Shown: piece by piece, positions 34,113-45,869 of the stretch
Position numbering within the stretch: position 1 is the first letter of the stretch
Layout: every line of letters begins with the position of its first letter
Source: Haliclona indistincta
Lineage: Eukaryota; Porifera; Demospongiae; Haplosclerida; Chalinidae
Direction of reading: 5' to 3'
Assembly (NCBI GenBank): GCA_964017065.1
Contig: OZ024786.1
Location: 14,582,940-14,646,939 of the forward strand
DNA: 64,000 nt
The notes under the pieces: generated by a model
What the model saw: the letters and a program-made list of their open reading frames with translations, nothing else
What the model was told of the DNA's origin: nothing
The model's database searches: none
Made by a program: the position numbers and the translations under genes

Positions 34113-35627
34113 GGACTGCGATGGTGTGATCTGTCAACAATGCTTTGATCAGCACAAGAAGTTGGTCATCTTTCGAAGGCATCATGTTGTAAAGAATAAT
34201 CATAGATGGAATAATGATAGCAGATCACCCAATATGAGTAGGCTAAGTCCAGCCTGCATGGTAACATGTTGTGTGCGGCATGTCAGGGCAGAACTAAAAT
34301 ACTGCCTGGTGTACCGTTTGTTCTGAGGTGGTTTGTGCTGAATGTCTACTCGGGCCCCACATAGACCATGACCAGTGGCGGATCTACAGGGGGGGCCAGG
34401 CCCCCCCTATTTTATATACGAATGTAAACAAGCCTTGTATATTTTTAACTATACAAATCACATGAATAAATTAAGGCCCCCCCAAGCACCTCAGGCCAGA
34501 TCCGCCACTAGCCATGACTACAGCTTGGCTGAGGAGGCACACCACAACTTAGAGACTAAGATAAAGGAGATGGCTGGTTTAGTACATTGTGGAAAAGAAA
34601 CGAGAGTTTGGTGAGTATTTGGAGAAGGCTCGTATGGTTGAAGGCAAGGCACTAGAGTATAGTGAGCTTATGAAGAGTGAAGTGAACAATGTGTTTGATG
34701 GTATCATAGCGTCAGTAAAGGCACAGAGGAATGAAGCTCTCCAGAGTGTGTCACAAGGAGTGAAGGAGATCTGGTCACAGAAGGAGATGATGGAGGTCAG
34801 TCTGGCTCAACTAGACAGCTTCACTAGATTTGCTGACCACGCCAGCAAGTGCACGACTAATACAAGCTATGTAGCGATGGCAGCTCAAGGTGTCAAACTG
34901 ATGGAACAACTAAAAGACACTCATGGAGTTGAGGATGCTCTTGACCAGAATATGGTGTCTATTGTACCATTGATATCAATGACTCCCTTACATATACCAT
35001 TGGATCAGTTGTTTGTCTTGGGTCAACTGTCACTCAATTTTTCACCTGCTCCATGTTCAACTATTCAATGCTGGTCCAGTACAAGCATTGAAAAGATATG
35101 TTTAACAGTGTCATTTATCACCAATGGGCAGCCAGTGATTTCAAAATTATTACGAGAAAGGTGTAGTTTTCTGGTATCAGCTGATGTTGAACCATACATA
35201 GATGTAGCATATGAACCTGACGTTGATATAGGCTTTCAAACTAGCCTGCCCTGCTTTGGAAGGCCAGTTATTCAACCAAGATATGACTTTAGTCGCTTTA
35301 CCCAACCATCATTTCTTGACGAACTAGATCTTGATCCTTCAAGCGGCTTTCTCGCAGAGCCTGAGCCTACTGCTCAAAGATTTTCTGATGCTGATAGAAA
35401 GGTTGCATTAAAACTGACATCTCGAGACATTGCTGAGGAAGAGTTTGCTATTCAGGATGAGAATGCCGTTGAATGCTCAGCAAAGTTGGTCGAGCACTCA
35501 GATGAATTAGCATGGAAGATAACTATTGGTGCACACATGACTATCATGCTATCAAACACTGGTAGAGAGATACAGACTGTCAGGAATCATTGCATCTGAA
35601 ACCGCAGAAGTCACTTACAAATTTTGA
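34113..35627 (+). pseudogene. TRIM gene without RING, group C, broken
   Basis: Sequence starts in B-box 1 (DCDGVICQQC). B-box 2 is frame-shifted around 34,250-34,330 and split by a 138-bp MITE at 34,373. The coiled coil and group C C-terminus are open from 34,589 to 35,527. A frameshift near 35,535 then replaces the final strands, which are still visible in another frame up to 35,627. Its spacer within the C-terminal region (about 35,225-35,385) has a unique sequence. No RING and no start codon are present. Confidence 0.88.
34373..34510. mobile_element. 138-bp hAT-like MITE in TRIM relic
   Basis: The ends are CAGTGGCGGATCT and its near inverse, with G-rich and C-rich runs inside (GGGGGGGCC). 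The flanks are ACCATGAC and GCCATGAC, an 8-bp duplication with one difference. Intact TRIM genes have a single ACCATGA here. Confidence 0.85.
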
Positions 35628-35697
35628 CAAAGTTTAATTTTTGCATGGGTATAGAAAAAATAATAATTTTTTCCATAACTGAACCACGCGCGCCTAA

Positions 35698-35981
35698 TGC
35701 ACCTATCAATGTTAAGCCCCACCAGGCGCTCCTGGCCCCACTACCCCCTCCCGGGCATGGGTTTTGATAGGGGCTTTGAATGGAAGCTAAGCCCAATGGG
35801 TGGGGATTTTGAACAGTAAACCAATGAAACGGGTGGGGAGTTGACACAACAATGGAGACTTGACACAACAGCTTGCCCTGGGGCCACGGTGGGGAAATTG
35901 ATTTTTGGTATGATCAAAACCCCACCATGCCCCCACCCATGCCCGGGAGGGGGGTTGTGGGGCTTAACATTGATAGGTGCA
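35698..35981. mobile_element. PIF/Harbinger-like MITE (TAA target)
   Basis: Inverted ends start TGCACCTATCAATGTTAAGC. TAA flanks both sides, and the sister sites at about 41,205 and 45,866 read CGCGCCTAAAATGG without it. It sits 4 bases before the ATG of the TRIM relic at 35,986. CCCGGGAGGGGG-like inner words are also inverted. Confidence 0.87.
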
Positions 35982-35985
35982 TAAA

Positions 35986-36590
35986 ATGGAGGATCTGTTG
36001 TGCGGTATCTGCCTGGAGTTGTTCCATTCCAAGACCCGCGGAATCTTCCCTGTCTACACACGTTCTGTCGAGAGTGTATACAACGCTCACTGAACGAGGA
36101 GAACCACTCACTGAAGTGTCCCGTGTGCCGCGCTAAACTGAGAACCCGTATGTTCAACGAGAACTATATACCACTCAAGAGAATACAGCAGCTACGAGAG
36201 GACAATGGTGGACCACACCAACTAGTCGAGTGTAAGTCTTGTGGGGAACAGGCAGTTATGGTTGCTTGGTGCTGTGTTGCCATGATTTGCCAATCGTGTG
36301 AAGCATTGCACAAGAAATTCTAGAACACCACGTTGCAAAGATACCAACAGAAGGCCTTAGGGGGAACTAAGGTTGGTCCTCAGTATAGAGCTTCTTCAGC
36401 AAAAATGGCAGTTCCTTAAAGTCTCGTACACACTGACCGGAACTTAAAGCAATTTGTGTTCCATGCTTTGAGTTAGTTTGTTCCGATTGCCTACTTGCTG
36501 GTAGTCATGCTGGACATGAGCACAGGTTGGTTGAATAGGCACGCCATGGCTTGAAGACTGAGAGGAAGGAATTGGGTAATACACTTAACC
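35986..36590 (+). pseudogene. TRIM 5'-half relic P1
   Basis: It begins MEDL followed by the RING start, but an inserted CATTC-like segment shifts the frame within the first Cys pair region. RING, linker, B-box 1 and B-box 2 remain in scattered frames. Similarity stops in the coiled coil at the junction with SEC11 intron sequence. TATA (36,167-36,170 region) is inserted relative to intact genes. Confidence 0.85.
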
Positions 36591-37047
36591 TTTTGGAATC
36601 AAAATTGGCATCATAATTTGTCTGATATGTGCTCCGAGTGTCTCATGTTGAGCATTCATATTCACTTTTGTGATTTAACTTAAAAGTTGGTTACCACACT
36701 TATATTGCAGCGAAATTGAAATAGTAGTAGTGAAATTGCCTTCACGATGTTCAGTAAACGATCTCTCTCTCTCTCTCTCTCTCCTCTCTCCTCTCTCCCC
36801 TCTCTCTCAGTGGGAGTATGGAGCCAGCTTTTCATCGCGGGGACCTCCTCTTTCTCATCAACTTTGAGAATGACCCAATCAAGGCGGGGGAGATAGTTGT
36901 GTTCAAGCTAGATCAAGGAACGAGACATCCCCATTGTGCACCGAGTCTTAAAAGTGCACGTTGAGTGAGTGATGACATCATAATGACATAATTCTCTAAT
37001 AGTACCATTGTATAGAAATACATTGCATAGCCCTAGACCAATTAATA

Positions 37048-37198
37048 CCGTAATTTGCAAGTCGGTTGTCCACTTCTTGAGTAGCTTTTAAATCAAGACG
37101 CATGCGCATTGACGAAATGTAAATAGATTTGTACAGTCAAATGAGCGTGCGTAGCGCGCTATGGTGTGAGCTTGAGACAACGGATTTGCAAACTACGG
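37048..37198. mobile_element. 151-bp TA-flanked MITE
   Basis: The inverted ends read CCGTAATTTGCAA and CCGTAGTTTGCAA, with TA on both sides. The start CCGTA is shared with the MITE at 2,318. It occupies almost the same intron point as the unrelated element at 831-1,495 in copy 1. Confidence 0.72.
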
Positions 37199-37996
37199 TA
37201 ACACATAATTCACTAAGTGTAAACATTCTTATATCCATTTATTGCCCACCAATATTGTGCTTATTGTATGTATGGCTTGTTGGGACATGGTCTTGTGACC
37301 TGATACAGCACGAGGCAAGACTCCCTAACATTTGATGATTTATCGTTGCTCAGTGGGCGACATCAAGCTTGTGAAGTGCTCAGAGGGTAACTTGTTAGGT
37401 GGCACATGACTATTCACTCTTATGAAAATACTGAGATTAGAGTCTCGGCTCCTTTGTGTTGCCCACAAAGTAATTACGATAAAATTTGTGTTCGTTACGA
37501 CACATGGATTTTGACTTCAGAAGTTTTTTTTGTCTTCAGTGATAAAGGAGAGGTTCGTCTGCTGACTAAAGGGGACAACAATGCAGTTGATGACAGGGGG
37601 CTGTACAATCCGGGACAAGACTGGGTCAGGAGGAGTGAAGTGGTCGGAAGAGCACGAGGGTAAGATAGAGAGTGATGTGCAGAAGCGGAAGAAATTTTAT
37701 GATGTCTGGTTATAATTCTGTTAATTTGTTGTTGTTTTTTTGCAGCATGGAAATTAGATTTAATTTTAGCAGGTACCGTATTAGAAGCTGCTTTCGAATA
37801 GAACCCGGTCTCATTTGAATTTTTATCCCTAAAGGACTAGATAAGCAGTAGAGGCGTGGGCTTTTACTCGAGGAAATATGGCATTAAATTTTGCGATTCT
37901 ACATGAACTACAAAATTTTTAATTTTGGTGACTAATATTTTTACGAACATAAAATTTGAATGTGGCGTCATCACCGGCCCAATGATATGTGGTTAA

Positions 37997-38587
37997 CCCT
38001 TTAACCCCTATTGTCGCCTTTTGGCGACATACATGCTTCAGACACCATAACTTTATCAAAAAGTGTTAAAATATCCCAAAATTAAGCTAAATTGAAGAAT
38101 ACAAATAACCCTTAAAAATCCACTGGTTTTCGGCGCGCCCCCTGCGCTAAACGTTATGGCGACGGCATTTCTATGGCTTCAGTGTAAATTTCACAACATT
38201 TAAAGAAAAACAAAATGGTTGCCAATAAAATTTGGGCATTTTATGGCTTCAGAGTGCTCGGAAAACACATTTTGCGCATTCTGTATGATCTGGGCTACAT
38301 TTTGCACTCACCAAAACCACTGCTATTTGTATGTACTTTTCAGTAGCCAGCCCCAAAGTACTAACTTTGAGCAAAATTTGACGAGGTCGTTGCACTTTAT
38401 CGGCTTCACTTCCGAAGTGGGAGGGGCATATTGGCCGACTTGAGTGTGGGCAATTGCGGCTACTCACTGGCGTAAAAGGACGCAAATTTGAGACCAGTAG
38501 CACAAAAGACACACGAGATATTCACGAGAGAAGTGGTCAGCATTTACGAGGTTAAAATTTCAGCAAAATAATTTAGTAATTAAAGGG
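37997..38587. mobile_element. piggyBac-like MITE (TTAA target)
   Basis: TTAA flanks both sides (37,993-37,996 and 38,588-38,591) and the ends are CCCTTTAA and its inverse. The homologous intron point in copy 1 (about 2,682) reads GTGCTTGAAGCAC uninterrupted. The 591-bp interior has only chance frames. Confidence 0.82.
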
Positions 38588-38922
38588 TTAAAGCACTTTG
38601 AGAGTGATTTTTTTATAAATGGGCTGTTCATAAAACTACATTAGTTATTAAAATTAATTTTATTTATCACTTTCTATCTACAGTTTTCTCCCGTACATTG
38701 GTATGGTAACCATAGTGATGAATGACTATCCTATGCTGAAGGTAGCCTGTGTTGCTTTTATTGTTTTGTTTTTTACTGTCTGTCTTTCTGTTCCATCCTA
38801 CAGTATGTGCTGCTGGGAGGACTAGCAGTGTTTGTACTATTTCAGAGAGAATAGCAGTACTGTTGTGTACATTAGTCAAATCACTCATTTTTGTACACTC
38901 TCCACTTAACTTTCGATGACCA

Positions 38923-38943
38923 GACCACGCCCAAAGGTGTGGT
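38923..38943. promoter_or_regulatory. Conserved palindrome upstream of TRIM
   Basis: The palindrome ACCACGCCCAAAGGTGTGGT lies 20 bases before the ATG at 38,963. It is a variant of the motif at 8,879 with a shorter centre. Confidence 0.42.
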
Positions 38944-39934
38944 TACATTCCGTAACGTTATTATGGCGGAGCTTCATGACGACTTCAAGTGTGGTATCTG
39001 TCTGGAGTTGTTCCAGGACCCGCGGAGTCTGCCCTGTCTACACACGTTCTGTCGAGAGTGTATACAGCGCTCACTGAACGAGGAGAACCACTCACTGAAG
39101 TGTCCCGTGTGCCGCGCTAAACACGAGCTAGGCAAGAGGGCGGGGCTACTGCCTGTGAACCAATATGCTCTACAACAACTACCACTCAAGAGACTACAGC
39201 AGGAACGAGAGGACAATGGTGGACCACACCAGCTAGTCGAGTGTAAGTCGTGTGGGGAACAGGCCGGACCAGTGGTTGCTTGGTGTGAGGACTGTGATGG
39301 CGTCATCTGTCAACAATGCTTTGATCAGCACAAGAAAATGGCTAGTTTGCGAGAAAATCATATTGTTGGAAAAATTGAGGAAATTAGCACCAATAAGACA
39401 AAATCAGAAAATACGTTTTCAAAATGCTTGCGGCATAGTGATGAAAAATTGAAGTACTTTTGTGTGCCCTGTTCTGAGCTTGTTTGTCCAGATTGCCTGC
39501 TTTTTGACCACGAGGACCATCAATTCAGGTTGGCCGAGGAGGCACGCCATGGCTTAGAGCCCATGATTGAGGAAATGGCTAGTTTAGCGATGACAAAGAA
39601 GCAGGAGTTTGGTTGGTATTTGGAACATGCAGAAAAGGCTGAAGGCAAGGCACTAGAGTATAGTGAAGAGTGAAGTGAACAATGTGTTTGATGGTATCGT
39701 AGCATCAGTAGAGGCACAGAGGAATGAAGCTCTCCAGAGTGTGTCACAAGGAGTGAAGGAGATCTGGTCACAGAAGGAGATGATGGAGGTCAGTCTGGCT
39801 CAAATAGGCAGCTTCACTAAATTTGCTGACCACGCCAGCAAGTGCACGACTAATACAAGCTACGTAGCTATGGCAGCTCAAGGTGTCAAACTGATGGAAC
39901 GACTAAAAGACACTCATGGAGATGAGGATACTCT

Positions 39935-40216
39935 CAGTGGCGTATCTGAACCCGGGCCTACACGGGCCTGGGCCCTGGCATCAAAAGCGATCGTTAATTA
40001 TATTCATAAATAATATAATTATATTCATTTACAATAAGAGACCACAGCTACAGCTGATCTGTTGCAACGACTACAAACATCATGAGTAGCAGGTATTTGG
40101 AGGTATTTGCCCAGGAAGAGACCTGTAGAGCCAGAACCAGTTGTTAATAAAGTGGGTGTGGCTACAATGAATATTAATCAGGCCCTGGGGTCACCAGAGT
40201 GCCAGTTACGCCACTG
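39935..40216. mobile_element. 282-bp hAT-like MITE in TRIM coding region
   Basis: The ends are CAGTGGCGTA and TTACGCCACTG. GATACTCT is duplicated on both sides. It is related to 15,317-15,670 (shared CCCGGGCCTACACGGGCC and CCCTGGGGTCACCAGAGTGCC regions), in the opposite orientation. Confidence 0.92.
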
Positions 40217-40551
40217 GATACTCTTGACCAGAATATGGTGTCTATTGTACCATTGATATCAATGACTCCATTACATGTACCATTGGATCAGTTGTTTATC
40301 TTGGGTCAACTGTCACTCAATTTTTCACCTGCTCCATGTTCAACCATTGATTGCCCCAGCACAGGCATTGAACAGATATGTTTAACAGTGTCATTTATCA
40401 CCGAAGGCCAGGCAGTGATTTCAAAATTGCTACGAGAAAGGTGTAGTTTTCTGGTATCAGCTGATGTTGAACCATACATATATGTGGCATCTGAACCTGC
40501 CATTGATGATTCTGCCTCGGTCACTGCTGTTATTGGAAGCTCCCCTGAACC

Positions 40552-40850
40552 TGAGCCTGTTAGACTTGCTGAGCCTGTTCGACTTACTGAGCCTGTTAGA
40601 CTTGCTGAGCCTGTTCGACTTACTGAGCCTGTTCGACTTACTGAGCCTTTTCGACTTACTGAGCCTGTTCGACTTACTGAGCCTGTTCGACTTACTACTG
40701 AGCCTGTTCGACTTACTACTGAGCCTGTTCGACTTACTACTGAGCCTGTTCGACTTACTACTGAGCCTGTTCGACTTACTGAGCCTGTTCGACTTACTGA
40801 GCCTGTTCGACTTACTACTGAGCCTGTTCGACTTACTGAGCCTGTTCTTG
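40552..40850 (+). repeat. 18/21-bp coding repeat (EPVRLT)
   Basis: About 16 units of GAGCCTGTTCGACTTACT, some with an extra ACT, encode Glu-Pro-Val-Arg-Leu-Thr(-Thr). It fills the variable spacer in the C-terminal region of the TRIM copy at 38,963. Other group C copies have different spacers at this point. Confidence 0.9.
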
Positions 40851-41208
40851 CATTTCCATCAGAGCCTTTAGGAGTTGCTGAAGACTATTCTGATGCTGAT
40901 GGAAATGTTGCATTAAAACTGACATCTCAAGACATTGTAGAGGAGGAGTTTGCTATTCAGGATGAGAATGCCATTGAATGCTCAGCTAAGTTGGTCGAGG
41001 AGTCAGATGAATTAGCATGGAAGATAACTATTGGTGCACCATGTCTACCGGCCTATCAAACACTGGTAGTGAGATACAGACTGTCAGGAATCATTGCATC
41101 TGAAACCGCAGAAGTTACTTACAAATTTTGACAAAGTTTAATTTTTGCATGGGTAAGTTATAGAAAAAATAATAATTTTTTTCCATAACTGAACCACGCG
41201 CGCCTAAA

Positions 41209-41815
41209 ATGGAGGATCTGTCGTGCGGTATCTGCCTGGAGTTAAGTTGTTCCAGGACCCGCGGAATCTGCCCTGTCTACACACGTTCTGTCAAGAGTGT
41301 ATATAGCGCTCACTGAACGAGGAGAACCACTCACTGAAGTGTGCCGCGCTAAACTGAGAACCCGTATGTTCAACGAGAACTACCGGCACTCAAGAGACTA
41401 CAGCAGCAACACCAACTAGTCGTGTGTAAGTCTTAATTGTGGGGAACAGGCAGTTATGGTTGCTTGGTGCTGTGTTGCCATGATTTGCCAATCGTGTGTG
41501 AAGCATTGCTCAAAAAATTCTACTGAGAACACCACGTTGCAAAGATATATATATACCAACCGTAGAAGGAGGAACTAAGGTTGGTCCCGAGTTGGTCCTC
41601 AGTAGCGCTTCTTTAGCAAAAATGGCAGTTCCTAAAAAGTCTCGTATACACTGACCAGAACTTGAAGCACTTTTTAAGTCTTTTATATTTCATGCTCTGA
41701 GTTAGTTTGTTCTGATTGCCTACTTGCTGGTAGTCATGCTGGACATGAGCACAGCTTGGTTGAAGAGGCACGCCATAGCTTACAGACTGAGAGGAAGGAA
41801 TTGGGTAATACAGTT
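41209..41815 (+). pseudogene. TRIM 5'-half relic P2
   Basis: It starts MEDLSCGICLEL, then shifts frame (a 5-base gain near 41,240). A stop replaces a codon in the RING (GTATATAGCG), and the second Cys pair of the RING is lost by deletion. Further small insertions (AATT near 41,433, TATATATA near 41,545) mark B-box 1 and 2. It ends at the same TRIM/SEC11 junction as the other relics. Confidence 0.85.
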
Positions 41816-42069
41816 AACCTTTAACCCCTTTTGGCATCAAAATTGGTGTCATAATTGGTCTGATACGTGCTCCGAGTGTCTCATGTTGAGCATTCAAATT
41901 CACTTTTGTGATTTTTTATTAGTAGCTTTCAGCTTAAAAGTAGGTTACCATACTTATATTGCAGCGAAATTGAACTAGAAGTAGTGAAATTGCCTTCACA
42001 ATGTTCAGTAAACGATTTCTCTCTCTCTGTCTCTCCCTTTCTCTCTCCCTCCTCCCTCTCCTCTCTCAG

Positions 42070-44163
42070 TGAGAGTATGGAGCCAGCTTTTCATCGCGGG
42101 GACCTCCTCTTTCTCACCAACTTTGACAATGACCCAATCAAGGCGGGGGAGATAGTTGTGTTCAAGATCAAGGAACGAGACATCCCCATTGTGCACCGAG
42201 TCATAAAAGTGCACGTTGAGTGAGTGATGACATCATAATGACATCATTCTCTAATAGTACCATTGTATAGAAATACATTGCACAGCCCAAGAGCAATGCA
42301 TAACACACAATAGGCCTTTCCATTATAAGGCATAAGGAATGTTGATTAAAAATTAATGAAATTCATCGAGAAATGATGAGCAGTGACGGCGAGCGACGTC
42401 ATTTGCTGGAGTACGCTCAGAGCCATGGGCGCCAGAAACAAACAAGTACTGCACTGCGCTAAGACTGTATACATCACCCACTAGTCTAAAAATAGCCATA
42501 TCTATTTATGAAGAAGCACATGGTAATATTGTGAGTTGGTAGTAGCAACGAGTGTTGAGTTTGGTCATAGAGGACTCCCAGGAGCGGTCTTGAAAGTCCT
42601 GTAGAGAGCCATGCAGTGCATTGTTAAAGCGATAGTTGTTATGCCATGGTAAACCAGTTGAAAAACAAGTTGTCTTGCTAGAACTACAGTTCTAGACTCC
42701 TCAGGAGCCTCATGAGAGTCATTTTTGGACAAATGGCAGCAAACAAACTCGACTGTATGGCATTACTACCGTGCGGTTTCAGCAGCAAATCATCGTCCTA
42801 GCTTCGCCTTCGGTGAAAGTCTAGGAAAACAATGAAAGGGAACTAAAATGTGCTTCTAACGAGAGAAACAGCGCTGTAGTAGTGATCGCCAAGGTAGTCC
42901 AGCAAATGACGTCATAACACGCAGAATTACGTTGCGCTACATTCCTTGCATATTTTCCCTTACGGTGGAAAGGCCTATTCACTTAGTGTAAACATTCTTA
43001 TATCCATTTATTGCCCACCAATATTGTGCTTATGTGTGACTCATTGGGGCATGGTCTTGTGACCTGATACAGCAGCACAAGGCAAGACTCCATAACATTA
43101 TATGATTTATCGTTGGTCCATGTGCGGCATCAAGCTTATGAAGTGCTCGGAGGGTAACTTGTTAGGTGGCGCATGACTATTCACTCTTATGAAAATACTG
43201 AGATTAGAGTCTCGGCGCCTTTGATGTCGCCCATAAAATAATAATAATAATTACGATAAAATTTGCGTTCGTTGCGACACATGGATTTTGACTTCAGAAG
43301 TTTTTTTGTCTTCAGTGGTAAAGGAGAGGTACGTCTGTTGACTAAAGGTGACAATAATGCAGTGGATGACAGAGGGCTGTACAATCCAGGCCAAGACTGG
43401 GTCAGGAGGAGTGAAGTGGTCGGAAGAGCACGAGGGTAAGATAGAGAGTGGTGTGCAGAAGGGAAAGAAATTTTAATTATAATACCGGTAATTTGCTAGT
43501 TTTTTTGCAGCATGTAAGGTAAAATTAATTTTAGCGGGTGCCATATTTTCTCAAATAGAAGCTGCTTCGAATAGAAGCCGGTCTCGTTTAGAGGCCTGGT
43601 CTGAGAGCGTACTGCCATGCTCACAACATAGTGTAAGCGGTGTGTTAGGAAACTGTAGCTTGCAACTTAGACTGAGGTTCTGGGTTTAGGCAGAAATTTG
43701 AATTTTTATCCCAAAAGGAAAAGGCCTAGATAAGAAATAGAGGCTTGCGCTTTAATTCGAGGAAATACGGCATTAAATTTTGCATTTTGACATGAAGTAC
43801 AATTTTTCTAATTTTGGTGCTGTTTTGGTGACTAAATATTTTTACGAACGTGAAATTTAAATGTTCCGGTGTATCACCCAATGTGTACTTGCATGAAGCA
43901 TGACTTATTATCAATGGGCTGTTCATAATACAAATAATAATTATTATTTTGATGTGGTTTCCTAAAATTTATTTTTCACTTACGTCTACAGTTTTCTTCC
44001 ATACATTGGTATGGTAACCATAGTGATGAATGACTATCCTATGCTCAAGGTAGGTTTGTGTTGCTAGTATTGTTTTGTTTTTTTACTAGTTTGTCTTTTC
44101 TCCATCCTGCAGTATGTGCTGCTCGGAGGATTAGCAGTGTTTGTACTATTTCAGAGAGAGTAG
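42070..44163 (+). pseudogene. SEC11: SEC11 3' exons, copy 3, frames open
   Basis: Exons 42070-42219, 43316-43435, 43992-44049 and 44113-44163 are all open and join in frame. They cover the catalytic-serine box through the C-terminus. The residue before the catalytic Ser is Glu, not the conserved Gly. Exons for the N-terminal membrane anchor are not found upstream, where a TRIM relic lies. Unless they are supplied by trans-splicing or a distant exon, no complete enzyme can be made. Confidence 0.85.
42310..42978. mobile_element. Inverted-repeat element in SEC11 intron (copy 3)
   Basis: This is the same element as at 831-1,495, at the same intron point, with the same ATAGGCCTTTCC ends and a few substitutions. 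Confidence 0.7.
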
Positions 44164-44216
44164 CAATACTGTTGTGTACATTAGTGATAAATTTTGTACA
44201 CACTCCACGATAACCA

Positions 44217-44237
44217 GACCACGCCTAAAGGTGTGGT
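44217..44237. promoter_or_regulatory. Conserved palindrome upstream of TRIM
   Basis: The palindrome ACCACGCCTAAAGGTGTGGT lies 22 bases before the ATG at 44,259. It is a further copy of the motif at 8,879. Confidence 0.42.
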
Positions 44238-44258
44238 TACATTCCGAAACGTAACGTT

Positions 44259-45791
44259 ATGGCGGAGCTTCATGACGACTTGAAGTGTGGTATCTGTCTG
44301 GAGTTGTTCCAGGACCCGTGGAGTCTGCCCTGTCTACACACGTTCTGTCGAGAGTGTATACAGCGCTCACTGAACGAGGAGAACCACTCACTGAAGTGTC
44401 CCGTGTGCCGCGCTAAACACGAGCTAAGCGAGAGGGCGGGGCTACTGCCTGTGAACCAATATGCTCTACAAGAACTACCACTCAAGAGACTACAGCAGGA
44501 ACGAGAAGACAATGGTGGACCACACCAGCTAGTCAAGTGTAAGTCGTGTGGGGAACAGGCCGGACCAGTGGTTGCTTGGTGTGAGGACTGTGATGGAGTC
44601 ATCTGTCAACAATGCTTTGATCAGCACAAGAAAATGGCTAGTTTGCGAGAAAATCATATTGTTAGAAAAATTAAGGAGATTAGCACCAATAAGACAAAAT
44701 CAGAAAATACGTTTTCAAAATGCTTGCGGCATAGTGATGAAAAATTGAAGTACTTTTGTGTGCCCTGTTCTGAGCTTGTTTGTCCAGATTGCCTGCTTTT
44801 TGAACACAAGGACCATCAATTCAGCTTGGCCGAGGAGGCACGCCATGGCTTAGAGCCCATGATTGAGGAAATGGCTAGTTTAGCGATGACAAAGAAGCAG
44901 GAGTTTGGTTGGTATTTGGAACATGCAGAAAAGGCTGAAGGCAAGGCACTAGAGTATAGTGAGCTTATGAAGAGTGAAGTGAACAATGTGTTTGATGGTA
45001 TCCTATAGCATCAGTAGAGGCACAGAGGAATGAAGCTCTCCAGAGTGTGTCACAAGGAGTGAAGAAGATCTGGTCACAGAAGGAGATGATGGAGGTCAGT
45101 CTGGCTCAACTAGACAGCTTCACTAAATTTGCTGACCACGCCAGCAAGTGCACGACTAATACAAGCTACGTAGCTATGGCAGCTCAAGGTGTCAAACTGA
45201 TGGAACGACTAAAAGACACTTATGGAGATGAGGATACTCTTGACCAGAATATGGTGTCTATTGTACCATTGATATCAATGACTCCATTACATGTACCATT
45301 GGATCAGTTGTTTATCTTGGGTCAACTTTCACTCAATTTTTCACCTGCTCCATGTTCAGCCATTGATTGCCCCAACACAGGCATTGAACAGATATGTTTA
45401 ACAGTGTCATTTATCACCGAAGGCCAGGCAGTGATTTCAAAATTACTACGAGAAAAGTGTATTTTTCATATATCAGCTGATGTTGAACCATACATATATG
45501 TGGCATCTGAACCTGACGTTGAGTCTAGTGCTGAAGGCTCTTCTGATGCTGATGGAAATGTTGCATTAAAACTGACATCTCAAGACATTCTTCAAGAGGA
45601 GGAGCTAGTTTGCTGTTCTGGATGAGAATGCCGTTGAATGCTCAGCTAAGTTGGTCAAGCACTCAGATGAATTAGCATGGAAGATAACTATTGGTGCACC
45701 ATGTCTATCATGCTATCAAACACTGGTAGTGAGATACAGACTGTCAGGAATCATTGCATCTGAAACCGCAGAAGTTACTTACAAATTTTGA
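44259..45791 (+). pseudogene. TRIM gene, group C, two frameshifts
   Basis: RING, B-boxes and coiled coil are open to about 45,003, where two extra bases (TATCCTATAGC for TATCGTAGC) create a stop. The coiled coil and group C C-terminus resume in another frame. A CTAG insertion at 45,605-45,608 then breaks the last strands, which remain recognisable to the TGA at 45,791. The spacer in the C-terminal region is very short. RING Arg to Trp (PWSLPCLH) is also unusual. Confidence 0.9.
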
Positions 45792-45869
45792 CAAAGTTTA
45801 ATTTTTGCATGGGTAAGTTATAGAAAAAAATAATGAATTTTTTTCCATAACTGAACCACGCGCGCCTAA

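Larger units (their letters stand above)
36811..38854 (+). pseudogene. SEC11: SEC11 3' exons, copy 2
   Basis: Exons are 36811-36964, 37540-37659, 38684-38741 and 38804-38854. This is the only copy that keeps Gly-Ser-Met-Glu-Pro at the catalytic serine. The others have Glu-Ser-Met-Glu-Pro. A CTAG insertion at 36,908-36,911 shifts the frame of the first exon, so it is not functional. N-terminal exons are absent. The introns carry a TA-flanked MITE and a TTAA-flanked MITE that the other copies lack, while the element of copies 1, 3 and 4 is missing. Confidence 0.88.
38963..41131 (+). pseudogene. TRIM gene, group C, broken by frameshift and MITE
   Basis: RING, both B-boxes and most of the coiled coil are open to about 39,660. 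There 8 bases (GAGCTTAT region) are missing relative to paralogs and the frame shifts. The coiled coil continues in another frame to 39,934, where a 282-bp hAT-like MITE is inserted with duplication of GATACTCT. The group C C-terminal region resumes after the MITE and is open to the stop at 41,131. It includes a long EPVRLT repeat spacer and the final VTYKF strand. The promoter palindrome is retained. Confidence 0.9.

Noticed and set aside
38219..38512. Short frames on both strands in SEC11 intron
   Set aside because: They lie inside the TTAA-flanked MITE and have no recognisable domain.
40464..40871. Long second-frame open reading frame with a Leu/Ser/Phe/Asp repeat
   Set aside because: It is the alternate frame of the EPVRLT coding repeat. 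The unit length keeps several frames open.
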